Source: Heterohyrax brucei | Taxonomy: Eukaryota; Chordata; Mammalia; Hyracoidea; Procaviidae | DNA: 64,000 nucleotides | Assembly: GCA_028571685.1 (NCBI GenBank) | Contig: CM053143.1 | Span: 152,390,329-152,454,328, forward strand | Direction: 5' to 3' | Shown: one piece after another, positions 36,070 to 47,245 of the stretch | Numbering within the stretch: the first letter of the stretch is position 1 | How the letters are laid out: every line of letters starts with the position of its first letter | Position numbers and translations under genes: made by a program | Notes under the pieces: generated by a model | Seen by the model: the letters and a program-made list of their open reading frames with translations, nothing else | What the model was told of the DNA's origin: nothing | Databases searched by the model: none

Positions 36070-37920
36070 TATTTTTGCCTAGGGTTTTCAGAATTATTGT
36101 CAACAAGCTTTTTCTAGCATTTGATATTAACACTGCTTGATAATTTCTGTATTTTGTTTGATCGTCTTTGGAATGGGCACAACTACGGATCTCTTCCATC
36201 AGTCAGTTGGCCAGGTAGCTGTCTTCCAAATTCTTAACGTAGATGAGTGAGTACTTCTAGTGTTACATCACTTTTTTTGAAACACTTGTATTCTGTCAAT
36301 TCCTGGAGATCTGTTTCTCACCAATGGCTTCAGTGCAGTTTGAACTTCTTTCTCTATCAGTTCTTGGTTATATAATACCTCCCGAAATGGCTGAGCATTT
36401 ACCAGTTCTTTTTGGTAAAGTGATTCTGTGTATTCCCCCTTTTCATTTGATACTTGCCCACAGAATCTGTCAGCATTGCAACTTGAAGCTTGAATTTTCC
36501 CTTCAGTTCTTTCAGATGAAGAAATACTGACTATACTCCTTCCTTCTGATTTTCTAACTCTAGGTTTTTGCTCATTTTATTATATTACTTTACCTTGCCT
36601 TCTCCAACTAAGAAATCTCTGAAATCTTCTGTTCAGCCCTTTTATTTTATTATTTTTTCTGTTAGCTTTAGCTACTCCATGCTTAAGAGCAAGTTTCCAA
36701 GTCTCTTCTGACCTTGTTTCATTCGTGTGTGATGAAATGGATGTCTTCTCAGAAATCTTTTCATCTTCAATCATTAGTGCGCAGTGCATCATATCTATTC
36801 CTTAGATGGTCTCTAAATTCAAGTGAGGGTGTATTCAGCATCATACTTTGGCTTTCACGGATTTGCTTTGATATTCTGCAGTTTCAGCTTGAAATTGAAC
36901 ATAAGCAAATGACAACTGGTTCTGCAGGCAGATAGCAGCTTTATGTTAACTGGTAACACTGAGCTGTTTCATTGTCTTTTTCACAGCTGATGTCAATTTG
37001 ATTCCTACATAATCCATCCAACAAGGTTTACATGTACAGTCATCAATTACATTGTCGAAAAAAAAGTACTTCTGATGAAGAAGACATTGGTCTTGCAGAA
37101 GTCTACCATGCAATTTCTTGCATCATTTCTATTACCAAGGCTGTATTTTCCCTACTGTTTTTTCTTCTTGTTTCTAACTTTCACATTCCAATCACCAGTA
37201 ATTATCAACCCCAGTTTGACTATACATTTGATTCATATCATACTTCAGTTAAGTCATAAAAATCTTCTGTTTCTTTGGTGTGTACATTTCAATAGTTGTC
37301 ATACCATCTGGTATATGAATATTAACCTATCATTGATGGTGTTGTACTTCAGGATAGACCTTCAAATGCTCTTTTTGACAATGAATGCAATGCCATTCCT
37401 CCTCAATTTGTTTGTTCCTGGTATAAGCAAAACCAAACCCACTGTCATCAAGTTGGGTCCAACTCATAGCAATCCTAGAGGTCAGAGTAAAACTGCCCCA
37501 TAACCTACAATTGTGGGATCTAAGACAGCCAATAATAATCCATTTCAGCTCATTAATGCCTAGGATATTAATCTCTCAGTGTTCCATTTCATGTTTAATG
37601 ATTTCCAATTTTACTCAATTCATAATAATACACTCCATGGTCTAATTACTAACAGATGTTTGCAGCTGCTCTGTCTCATTCTGAGTCATGCCACACCAGC
37701 AAATGTAGGTTCCAAAACCTTAACTCCACCCACATCATTAAGACTGACTCTACTCTGAAAAGGCAGCACTTTCCCAGTGACATTCTGAGTGCCTTCCAAG
37801 CTGAGGGACCTATCTTCCAGGACTGTACTAGACAATGTTCTATCGTTATACACACAGCTTACACTGGCTACTTTCTAGAAGTAGACCACCAAGTCTTTCT
37901 TTCTAGACCATCTTAGTCTG
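36070..37920 (-). mobile_element. RTE LINE, inverted 5' half (5' region, endonuclease, linker, RT start)
   Basis: Minus-strand reading from 37920 downward gives the 5' region, endonuclease-linker sequence and RT start. Its lower end (near 36070-36130) is the NTEIIKQC-type block that also occurs at about 4540 in the other RTE copy. A SINE tail fragment at 37427-37503 interrupts it. It is followed directly by the sense 3' half. Confidence 0.78.
37427..37503 (-). repeat. AfroSINE tail fragment inside RTE
   Basis: The plus strand has AACCAAACCCACTGTCATCA and AGAGGTCAGAGTAAAACTGC, then stops; the head is missing. Confidence 0.85.
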
Positions 37921-37934
37921 GAAATGCCATTGAA

Positions 37935-38760
37935 ATTTGTCAACTGTGGCTGACCCAACTGCCAGAAGTTCAATCCATATTCAGAAGAAGATGTGAAATG
38001 ATGGATGTCAAAGCTAAGGTCATATGATCTTGGCCAAAAGTAGAAACTATAAGAAACATACATACCTGTGTTTTATCTGCCACCAGGGGCATTTGACTGG
38101 CATAGACCATAACAAATTATGGACAGTATTACAAAGAATGGGAATTCCAGAATACTTAATAATGCCCATATGTAAACTGCACATAGATCAATCAGAATGT
38201 CGAGTGATGTAAAACTGGCAAGGGTATACATACAGCAGTATTGTATCCTTTCACATTACTTTATTTGATTTGCATGATGAATGTTTTAAAAAACAAAGAT
38301 GTCACTATTATGATTAAGGGGCTCCTGATCTAAGCCACGATCTTTTCAATCACCTCATATGTGTGAGAAAGTTTGAAAATGAACAAGGAAGACAGAAGAA
38401 CTGATATATTTCAATTGCGGTGTTGGCAAAGAATACTGAATATATTGTGGATTGCCAAAAGAACAAACAAATCTGTGTCAGAAGAAATACAGCCAGCATG
38501 CTCCTTAGAAACAAGGATGGCAAAACTGGGGCTTGTCTACTTTGGACACGTCATCAGGAAAGACCATTATCTAAAAAAAGACATCACACCAGTAGACAGC
38601 CAGTGAAAATGAAGGAAACCTGCAATAAAACCAATTGATACAATGGCCACAATGATGAATTTAAACATAACAAAGATCATGAAGATGATAAAGGTCCACA
38701 TAATATTTAGCTCTGTTATACATAAGCTCACTACGTGTCAAAGCCAACCTGGCGATAGTT
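37935..38760 (+). mobile_element. RTE LINE, sense 3' half
   Basis: The plus strand starts at the Q(A/S)xFRR block (about 37965), runs through IDHNKLWTVLQRMGIPEYL (38100-38155) and EDRRTDIFQLRCWQRILNIL (38385-38440), and ends near 38760 with the degraded 3' end. It continues exactly where the inverted half stops in the element. Confidence 0.82.
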
Positions 38761-38892
38761 GACAACATTTATTATTAATCTATGAATAAACTAAAGAATA
38801 AAATCTATATTAGATTCTAAATTTTTTAAAAGCATCTATTTAGAGTAAATTTTCCTAAAATAAGGATTTAAGAAAAGTATACGATCAAAGGT

Positions 38893-39587
38893 TGTTAGAG
38901 AATGAATTGTGTCTCCCAAAAGTGTGTGTTCACTTGGCCAAGACTCCCAGTGCTATGTAGCTGTCCTCTGCCTCATGATCTAGTTTTCCTATACATTGTA
39001 AATCCTAACCTCTGTGATGTTAATGGAGCCCTGCTGGTACAGTGGTTAAGAGCTCACCTGCTAACCCAAAGGGCAGCAGTTCAAATCCACCAGCTGTCCC
39101 TCAGAAATCCTACAGGGCAGTTCTACCCTGTCATACAGGGTAGTTATGGGTCAGAATCAACTTGATGGAAACAGGTTGCTGCTGGCTTATTTATATGACG
39201 CTAATGAAACGGGACTAGACACAGTTATGTTAACAAGAAAAGACTCCATCTACAGACTTCGGTTGTATCTTGAGTCAATCTCTTTTGAGATATAAAACAC
39301 AGAAGGGAGCATAGAGGAGAGGGACCATACTGCCAACAAGCAAGAAGAACCAGAAGCAGACCTCATCCTTTGGACCCAGGGTCCCTGTGATAAGAAGCTC
39401 CTGAGCTACAGGAAGGTGATGACAAGAACCCTCCCTCAGAACTAATGGACAGAGAAAGTCTTCCCCCGGAGCTGGCAATCTCAATTTGGACTTACAGCCT
39501 CCTAAACTAATAAAGAATAAATTTCTGTTTGTTAAAGTCATTTCACTAGCAGTATTTCTATTAAAGCAGCACCAGAAAATTAAGAAA
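38893..39587 (+). mobile_element. MaLR/MLT-type LTR adjacent to an exon
   Basis: It begins TGTTAGAGAATGAATTGTGT, ends near AATTAAGAAA, and is split by a SINE (39025-39177). It is related to the LTR at 27416-27935 read in the other direction. I found no clear target-site duplication. It ends about 17 bp from the splice donor of the exon at 39605. Confidence 0.8.
39025..39177 (+). repeat. AfroSINE-type SINE inside LTR
   Basis: The head is GGAGCCCTGCTGGTACAGTG and the tail TGGGTCAGAATCAACTTGAT. Confidence 0.92.
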
Positions 39588-39604
39588 ATCCTTCTAGCAC
39601 TCAC

Positions 39605-39723
39605 TTGTGGTCCTGGAAAATGTCCATCAGAAAATTTTGGTTAATGGTTGGAAATATCTTGAAGAGTTGCTTCTCCTTCAGTATGGTGGCAAAATCTTTT
39701 TCAAACATAAAGGACTCCCTTTT
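39605..39723 (-). CDS. N4BP2: N4BP2 exon, first half of a CUE-like segment
   Basis: This is a 119-nt exon with acceptor GCCTTAG and donor GTGAGT, phase 0 at the start and two bases left for Asn. It encodes KRESFMFEKDFATILKEKQL and then FKIFPTINQNFLMDIFQDH. The IFP...FLMDIF pattern resembles the first two helices and MFP-type motif of a CUE domain, completed by the next exon. The downstream intron has only about 17 bases before a MaLR-type LTR begins. Confidence 0.92.
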
Positions 39724-39935
39724 CTAAGGCAGAAAAAAACAAAACACCATTAAGAGAGAATTTATAATGCTAATTACACTGATCCAAAAGCATGGTTACT
39801 GTGCTACAAAAAAGACAATTCAAGAGCAATCATAGACATCCAATACTAACTAAAGACTGAAATTAGTAATAAAGTATTATCAAACTATTTATTTATACTC
39901 CATTTTGGGGGAAGTATTTGAAATTGCTCAGTATA

Positions 39936-40479
39936 CAAGAACTGCCAGTTAAGTTCACAAACATCCTAGAAAAAAGTGCTACCTACCTCACTGCTAAAGA
40001 TCACTACAGTCACCTTGAAGTACTCCCCTTGTGAAGCTATGTACTGACACCAACACCTAGTCTACCCTTCAACAAAATTTGTAACTGTTTTTCTGGAATG
40101 GCAATCAGAGCTGTCTTTGGACTACCCTTGGTGTCCTGAATGTCATCCAAATGTCTTCCTTTCAATATTTCCTTTACCTCAGGTAAAGAAAAAAGTCATT
40201 GGGGTCCAGATCAGGTGAGTAGGGAGGGTGTCCCAATACAGTTTTGGTGTTCACTGGTTAAAAACTGTCTCCCAGACAACTATAAAATTAAGTCTGTGGA
40301 CTTCCCACAATGTCACTGCAAGCAATGACCATTTCAGAAAGAGTTCCAAAGTTACTTTGAAGGGTGGACTAGGATCTGGCATCAGTGCATAGCTTCCCAA
40401 GGGGAGTACTTCAAAGGCGACCACAGTGATCTTCAGCAGTGAGGCATGCAGCACTTAGAACAATTAAGTTCAGACCTCG
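39936..40479. mobile_element. Fold-back mariner derivative, copy 1
   Basis: A 544-bp element flanked by TA. The ends are related inverted repeats (left CAAGAACTGCCAGTTAAG; right, reversed, CGAGGTCTGAACTTAATT). The minus strand of 40005-40320 encodes mariner transposase C-terminal sequence (WEVHRLNFIVVWETVFNQ, THLIW, then the GRHFDD-type block). The plus strand of 40325-40440 encodes the transposase C-terminal tail a second time (EFQSYFEGWTRIWHQCIASQ, then GEYFKGDHSDLQQ and a stop). It is non-autonomous. Confidence 0.78.
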
Positions 40480-41261
40480 TATATACATATACAAATATAC
40501 ACACAATCACATAAACCTGTATGCACACACACGCGCACGCACACACACACACATGACTAATGGCTAGAAATATTCATGTCTATGATGTGTATATAAATAT
40601 ATATATCCACACTATTTGGCTTGGCTTGACATCACATACATGCACTCTCAGAGTCAGTCATACTACTGGCAATCTTCGGATTACAAACAACTTCTATCTT
40701 TAAGTCAAATGTGTAAGATAGAATGGCTAGGTACGGTACATATCTAACATCATAAAATGTTTTTGTTAGTGTATACTACAGTGTGCACCTTCCCACATAT
40801 AAAAATATTCAAGAATTAGTTTCAGATACACTAAAACATCTTTAACGTAATAATACAGGAATAACACACATTGCCAAATTAACATCTATTTGTAATTATG
40901 AACCATCCTATGCACCTTGATTTTTAATATAATAGGCTTTAGAGAGGTTGGTTCATAACTCCAGGTTGTCTAGAAGTCAAAATCTATAACCCAAGGACTG
41001 TCTGTACATAAAACAGGATAAAAATAAGTGAAGTCAGAGAACAGAGAAAATAAAGGCAAGAATACTTGATAGAGCTAGCAAGTAAAATTACTACTGAAAT
41101 GCATGCCTCAACGCCCTATGCAATCACTAAACGTGAGTGACAAATTCAGGTCTGAGCTTCTTTTGTGGCCACAGCAAAGGAGAACGAACAAAGATTCTCA
41201 GTGTCCATAAAATAAAAACAAACCAGTTGCTCAGATGTATACCTTTTTCTGGTACTGAGAC
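40480..41261. other. Intronic stretch with short CA and TA runs
   Basis: An alternating CA tract lies at about 40524-40552 and a TA-rich stretch at 40588-40604. No gene is seen. Confidence 0.6.
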
Positions 41262-41365
41262 CTGAGAGATCTACCTGAGAGATCTACCTGAGATATCTAC
41301 CTCATGAAATGGATGCTCTGTACAGAGTCACTATGAGATGGCATCAATTCAAAGGCAGAAACTAC
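41262..41365 (+). repeat. Short tandem repeat plus SINE tail remnant
   Basis: ACCTGAGAGATCT-type units occur three times (41262-41301), then GAGTCACTATGAGATGGCAT, which resembles the SINE/RTE tail. Confidence 0.6.
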
Positions 41366-43374
41366 AATGTACAAATAAGTTTTAAGTTCAAGTTACCAGA
41401 AAATCTTAGAATTCACAATTAGAAGCAGTGGCTAACTTACAGAGTACCTAAGTTATAGGGAAGTGCACTGACACCTGTCTTTTGAATCTTATTTTTTATT
41501 TTGTGATTAGCAATGGGTACTACATACAATATTGCAACACCTAATTGCTGGAGTTATTTTCACACCAATCCCAAAGACAAATAAAGATCAGATTTATAAA
41601 GATACTGATAATAAAAGGTAATAATAGTGAAAAAATAGAATATTCAATTTCCAATAGGGCTGACACAACAGTCATCAAAATGGAACCTCACCATAAGTCA
41701 TGGACTACCTGTACTTTTAATATTGTTCACAAACATATTTACTCCTGAAAATAACTATGAAAACTGTTTTGGGTATTTTTCCAAGTCCTATTTGGATCTG
41801 TCTGTTTAAATTGCTAGAAGAAAAAAACCTTCCTAAAATGTACAACTTCTCTTCTAGTTTAGGATTATGGTTCAACATTCTTAAAGTGTGTTCTAACTCT
41901 AGGAAAACTTGCTGACATTCTCCTATAACTAAGTAACATTTTTGCTTGTTATAAAGACATAACACATAAAAAATAAGATAATTTCCTATAAAATTTCAAA
42001 TGATGATGACTCTGAAAATTCCTAAACTTACAATAATCCAGGACAACTCTAGAACAGTTTTTTGACTTTTGTGTGTGTTTCATCTTGGCCATTCATAACA
42101 TCCAACAGCAGTAGAGGAGGAAACATGATGAGTTACAGTTTGACAAACAGAAGGAACTGGCAAAGCTGAACACATCACAAGAATGATGAAAAGAAGCCAC
42201 CTCAACAAGTAAAGACATACAATTTTTACCAAAAAAAAAAAAAAGTATCATAATCTGTATTTACTAAAAAATTTAGTGGTCAGATTTCTTGCAATCTACC
42301 TGGTCATAGCTCTAAACCATAAATTCTGAAGTCTCATCAGCGAGCTGAAAAGTCATGACCTTAGTCATCTTACAATGAAATATTCTATTCAAACATTATG
42401 CCCAAGGTTTGTTTTACAGCCTTTGCTTTAAAGAATATAAAGTGTATTTCTTCCTCAAGGACAAAGAATGATGACAAAAAATAAGGACATTCTCTGTCTA
42501 AGGCTCTTACTAAGGGACTGAGTGCTTGGGACCAAACTAGTCCAATTTCTATTATCCAACCTATAGAAAGACAAGAAAAAAATGATTTCTTCTTATTATG
42601 GCTTCTTATTATTTTTAATGCATTAAACTTAGAAGTCAAATGAAGCTCTTCTGTTCACTAGTATACTGAGAGGCTATAAAAGGTAGCTTAGAACCACAAA
42701 CTAAGTTTTGGTAGTAGAAAACAGCATTTTAACAGAAAGTGTCATACCAGTTGGGCATAAGCTTTCCTTGTTAAGAAAATCCATTTCACCAATTTAACAT
42801 ACATATAAATTGAAGAGGATATATGAAAACACTAAAATCATAAGATCCTATTGAAGAGATTATTGCTTGTATTATATAAAGCCACAAAGATGAGAATGGT
42901 AAAATATTTCCAATTTAATAAACAAGATAACTAGGAGAACAAAAAGAACATGAACGAATTCTATAATTGCTTTTATTTCCCAAATCTATGTATGTCAGTC
43001 AGATATAACAGTGCTCTGTTGAGCAAATGAGTAAGAAAGAGTATAAAAATGTTTTAAGATTTATCATTGAAGTGATTCCTCCTCCTTTGAGAACTGACTA
43101 ACCTCTCTAAGGTCTTTTCTCTTTTGCTTTTGAAATTCTCTTATACTAACTTTTCAGGCTCCCAAAAAAGACTAAAAAGAAGAAATGCAAAAGAAACCAA
43201 TTTCCTTATAGTTTCAAACAATTACGTGTGTTAAGACAAGAATAAAAATAAATATAATTCAAAGTAAAGTGGAGCTTCTGCATGATATGTTTAATTGAAG
43301 TGAGGAAAAAAAGAATGTTTAATTTTTTAAATTTCAATTTGTAGGTTTCTAGAATTTTTCTTTAAAATAGTTTT
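41366..43374. other. Intronic stretch, nothing recognised
   Basis: About 2 kb of AT-rich sequence without an exon, RNA gene or confidently named repeat. Confidence 0.45.
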
Positions 43375-44345
43375 TCAACATGGAGGAAACTGGAGGGCAT
43401 TACACTGAGTGAAGTAAGTTAATTGCAAAAGAATAAACACTGTATAAGACCATTACTACAAAAACTTACAAAAAGGTGTACACACGCAAAAAAATAATCT
43501 TTGATGACTACAAGGGAAGGAAGAGATGGGGATGGAAAAACACTAAATAGAAAATAAATACACGATAACTTTGATGAAGAATAAGACAGTAACAATACTG
43601 GGAAATGGGAAACCTCCACAGACACATCCAAACTCCCTGAGGGACTGAGTTGCTAGGCTGAGTGCTGTGGAAACCATGGTCTCCGAGGACATCTAGTACA
43701 AGTGGCCTCATAGTTTATAAGGAAAATGCCCTACTTGAGTAGCATCCAGGGTCCTAAAAGCCTGTGAGTGGCCATCTAGGAAAGTCCACCGGTCTCACCC
43801 TTTTGGGAGCAAAGAAGAATGAAGAAAACTAAAGATACAAGGGAAAAGTTAGTCCAAAGGACTAACAGACTACATCTGTAACAGCCTCCAGCAAACTGAG
43901 TCCAGTACAACTAGAAGGTGCCCCGCTACCACCACCGACTGCTCTGACAGGCATCACAATAGGGGGTCCCCTACAGAGCTGGAGAAAAACGTAGAACTCA
44001 ATTCCAACTCAGAAAAACGATCTGACTTTCTGGCCTGACAGAGACTGGAGAAACTCTTGAGAGCACAAACCTCAGAACCAGCTCTGTAACAAAGTCACTC
44101 TTGAGGTTCACCCTTCAGCCAAAGAATAGTCAGATCCATAAAATAAAATGAGACTACAGGGACATGCCAGCCTAGGAGCAAAGACAGGAGGGGACAGGAA
44201 AGCTGGCAACAAGGAACCCAACGTTGAGAAGGGAAAATGATGACATGTTGTGGGGTTGTTAATCAGTGTCATCAATAAGTGTACTAACTGTTTAACGACA
44301 AACTAGCTCGTTTTGTAAACCTTCATCTCAAGTACAATTTTTAAA
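43375..44345 (+). mobile_element. L1 3' end and 3'UTR
   Basis: It begins CAACATGGAGGAAACTGGAG (L1 tail) and continues through a 3'UTR (GGTCTCACCCTTTTGGGAGC; GACATGTTGTGGGGTTGTTA) similar to that at 29.8-30.9 kb. It ends in CTTCATCTCAAGTACAATTT. Confidence 0.75.
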
Positions 44346-44729
44346 AAAAGTAAATAAATATAACATGTTTCAAAGATGAATGATACTATTTAATAGTAAG
44401 ACAGACATTTCTTATTACTAATTTATGCATGAAATTATCCCTAAATGAAAGATTTCTTTGAAATTTTTCTACAAATAAAAAGTCAAAGAGGCAAATGATA
44501 AGTTAAAAAAAATGCAGCTCAGTGGCCTACAAACAATAAAAAACACAGATTTAACATAGATAGCTTATTGTTGATTTTCAAAACACTTTCAACTTTAAGA
44601 TCAAATTCAATTGAGTTACAAAATGGATTCCAGAGTTGAAAATAAAACAATTAAATGGAAATCACAAAGTCAATACACACAGTTAACAAGAGGCAATGAT
44701 AATGGCAGAATATTTATACTAACTCATAC

Positions 44730-44926
44730 CAAGTTCTCCTTTTCCTGTATGGCAATTTCTTCTGACATTATTTCTCTCAGTGACACTTTCTTATTCTGTG
44801 TATTCCAACGATCCAATAAAGGTAGGACTTCAGATGCTGCTAAAATCTTCGGTAAGTTTTTGCTTATTCTCTCAGATGATTTTTGCTCAGAGTTACTGAG
44901 ATCAATATGCTCCAACAGGGAAGGAT
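44730..44926 (-). CDS. N4BP2: N4BP2 exon, SLREIMSEE linker
   Basis: This is a 197-nt exon with acceptor TTTCTAG and donor GTATGA, starting with two bases of Asp and ending in phase 0. It encodes PSLLEHIDLSNSEQKSSERI, then a segment with ILAASEVLPLLDRWNTQNKK and VSLREIMSEEIAIQEKENL. The last block is a signature of N4BP2 just before the CUE-like segment. Its function is not known to me. Confidence 0.93.
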
Positions 44927-45216
44927 CTAGAAAAGCAGTATAAGGAGTATCATAGTCTAAATTAAAAAAAAATGTACATACTAAGCAACATTATACAGTC
45001 TGTTGCAGCTGCTTCAAAGAGACCTAGGAAACATGGCATTTTAAACTTTTCAGCTTATAAATATTAATAGAACTCTGAAACTGCCATATACATCTTCTTC
45101 ACATAATTGAAAGTATGAAATACTTGACATGAATGTGGGACTATTTCAGATGAGCAATGATCCTGGAATAACCGTAAATCAACACATAGAAATGATGAGA
45201 AGTCCACACTCAACTT

Positions 45217-45278
45217 GTGTGTGTGTGTGTGTGTGTGTGTGTGATTGTGTGTGTGTGTGTGAGATTGTGTGTGTGTGT

Positions 45279-45344
<66 letters not shown>
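45217..45344. repeat. (GT)n microsatellite, imperfect, about 128 bp
   Basis: An almost pure GT run with GATT/GAGATT interruptions near 45241-45282. It gives artefactual Cys-Val reading frames. It abuts the mariner derivative on its left. Confidence 0.97.
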
Positions 45345-45347
<3 letters not shown>

Positions 45348-45754
45348 GTACCCCCTTTTCTTGGCCATCAGAGCTGTCATTGGATTACACTTGATGTCCT
45401 GAATGTCATCAAAATGTCTTCCTTTCAAAATTTCCTTTATCTTTGGGAAAGAACCAAGTAATTGGGGGCTGGATCAGGTGAGTAAGGAGGATGTTCCAGT
45501 ACAGTTATTTGTTTACTGGCTAAGAACTCCCTCACAGACAACTATACAATAGTTTGTGAACTTACCACGTTGCCACCATGTACAGTGGCCATTCCAGGGA
45601 GAGTTCCAAAATTGCTCTGAAGAGTGGACTAGGTGCAGACATAGGTGCATAGCTTCCCAAACAGAGTATTTTGAAGGTGACTGTAGTGATATTCAGCAAT
45701 GAGGCATGCAACACTTAGAACACTTAGGTTCGTGGACTTAATTCTCAGACTTTG
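45345..45754. mobile_element. Fold-back mariner derivative, copy 2 (left end lost)
   Basis: Same architecture as copy 1. The minus strand encodes IKEILKGRHFDDIQDIKCNP (near 45440-45380). The plus strand encodes the tail EEWTRCRHRCIASQTEYFEG followed by DCSDIQQ and a stop (near 45610-45690). The right end is intact (TTAATTCTCAGACTTTG before TA). The left arm is deleted and replaced by the GT tract. Confidence 0.75.
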
Positions 45755-45764
45755 TATGCTGCTG

Positions 45765-45966
45765 CTAAGTAAATGCCGTCAAGTCAACTCCAACTCATGA
45801 CGACCCCATATGTGCAGAGTAGAACTATACTCCATGGGGTTTTCAAGGCTGTGACCTCTTGAAAGCAGATCATCAAACCTGTCTCCCAAGATACCTCTGG
45901 GTGAGTCAAACCACCAACTTTGAGTTAGCAGCCAAACACTTAACCATTTGGTCCACCCAGGGACTC
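45765..45966 (-). repeat. AfroSINE-type SINE, long variant
   Basis: The plus strand has AAATGCCGTCAAGTCAACTC, the central block TTTTCAAGGCTGTGACCTCT, and the head GGTCCACCCAGGGACTC. It lies 10 bp from the mariner end. Confidence 0.88.
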
Positions 45967-46670
45967 TCTCTATATTATATATATATAAAGTCTACATAGA
46001 ATACTCCAACAGAAGAGGCTGAGGCCAGCTGAAGGTGATTAGCTCCACATTCTAGTGGCTTCAGCCCCTGCCCAGTCAGTCCAACTGCAGAGGATCAATA
46101 TTTTGACAAACCTATGACCCAGTGGAAGCACAAAATAAATACTGAGCAAATAATATTTGACATAGGGAGGAAACTGACATTTTAAGAAGTTCATAATAAC
46201 AGAATTTAATGTGTAACATTTCAACATCTCTACAAATATCAACACATTCTGATATATTCCTTTGCCTTCCAGTTAGATAGTGGCATACATGTAAACCTTG
46301 ATACTCTTTGGGCACCTCTGTATCCCAAGCAGTTTTAGCTGTTAAAGCTATGGAATGAATACAAATTTGAACAAAAGCAGATGCTAAGGAACTACAACTT
46401 GGAACTTCTCGCCTGGGTACAAGTATGGGACGGCCAAAAGGCACATACGGAGACGCTCATGCACAAAAGGAGGACCTGTAGTAACAGGTCTGTCATCCTA
46501 CACTAATCACTGAAGACAATACTATCAGAGAAAAGTTTTCCAGAATCAGATATCAGCAAGATGTAGCAGAAAAGCAGGCTTATTGTTTTTGTTCTGATAA
46601 TATTAACATCAAAAATTTTGAATAATGAAGTAACATTTTAATGATAATCTCTATAAATAACTCGAACACA
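45967..46670. other. Intronic stretch with unclassified sequence
   Basis: Overlapping minus-strand frames (46039-46444) give no family I recognise. It could be an old repeat or a 3'UTR-type retrocopy. Confidence 0.35.
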
Positions 46671-46990
46671 TTGCTGTTGTTAGGTGTCAGTCAGCCGGTT
46701 CTGACTCACAGCAATCCTACGCATGACAGAACAAAACATGGTCCTGCACTGAGCCATCCTCACAATCACTGTCACTCCTGAGCCAACGGTTGTAGTCACT
46801 GTGTCAGCCTATTTTGTTGAGGGTCTTCCTCTTCTTCACTGACCCTCTACCAGGCATGTCTTTCACCTTACTGCTCTCAAAACAGTATTCCTTCATGAAG
46901 AGCGCAACCTTAATCAGAAACAGCTTGACTATCTGTGTTAAAGCACACCTTAGGTGTTCCACAGCACCCATGAAAGTTAAATATATGTTA
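46671..46990 (-). mobile_element. RTE LINE 3'-end fragment
   Basis: The plus strand reads TTGTTGTTAGGTGTCAGTCA, then TTGAGGGTCTTCCTCTTCTT, the reverse complement of an RTE 3' region. The block at the left end is shared with SINE tails. Confidence 0.6.
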
Positions 46991-47199
46991 CACAGGTTTT
47001 ATTCCTCAAGTTTTTCAAATTTTCATTTATACCAACATTAAACGTTAACTATTTTTAAAGAATTTTATTTGCAAATAAAAAATTCTTCAGTAATATGTTT
47101 TGAGGAAGTATATTTTTAGAATGAATTAAAATCCATACACATACATACTAAGTTTAACAAAAAAAAAAGAACATGAGAAGTTAAAAATAAGTACTTTAC

Positions 47200-47245
47200 C
47201 TTGCATAAGCCTGCCACAGGCTATTTCTTCTTGTCGCTGTCTCTC
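47200..47245 (-). CDS. N4BP2: N4BP2 small exon (46 nt)
   Basis: The acceptor is TTGTTTAG and the donor GTAAAG. It encodes ERQRQEEIACGRLMQ plus the first base of Asp, a charged helix continuing from the previous exon. It is identifiable only from splice sites plus family similarity. Frame and sequence agree with N4BP2 on both sides. Confidence 0.9.

Noticed and set aside
39028..39604. Alternative exon inside the MaLR LTR
   Set aside because: The minus-strand open frame at 39275-39604 has no N4BP2 similarity, and the phase of the flanking exons is already satisfied without it.
40524..40552. CA tract as a CRISPR-like or regulatory array
   Set aside because: It is a simple dinucleotide run with no spacer structure.
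45129..45461. Open frames with long Cys-Val or Thr-His runs
   Set aside because: These are translations of the GT microsatellite.
46039..46444. Possible processed pseudogene on the minus strand
   Set aside because: I could not match it to any protein family, and the overlapping frames are short; left as unclassified sequence.
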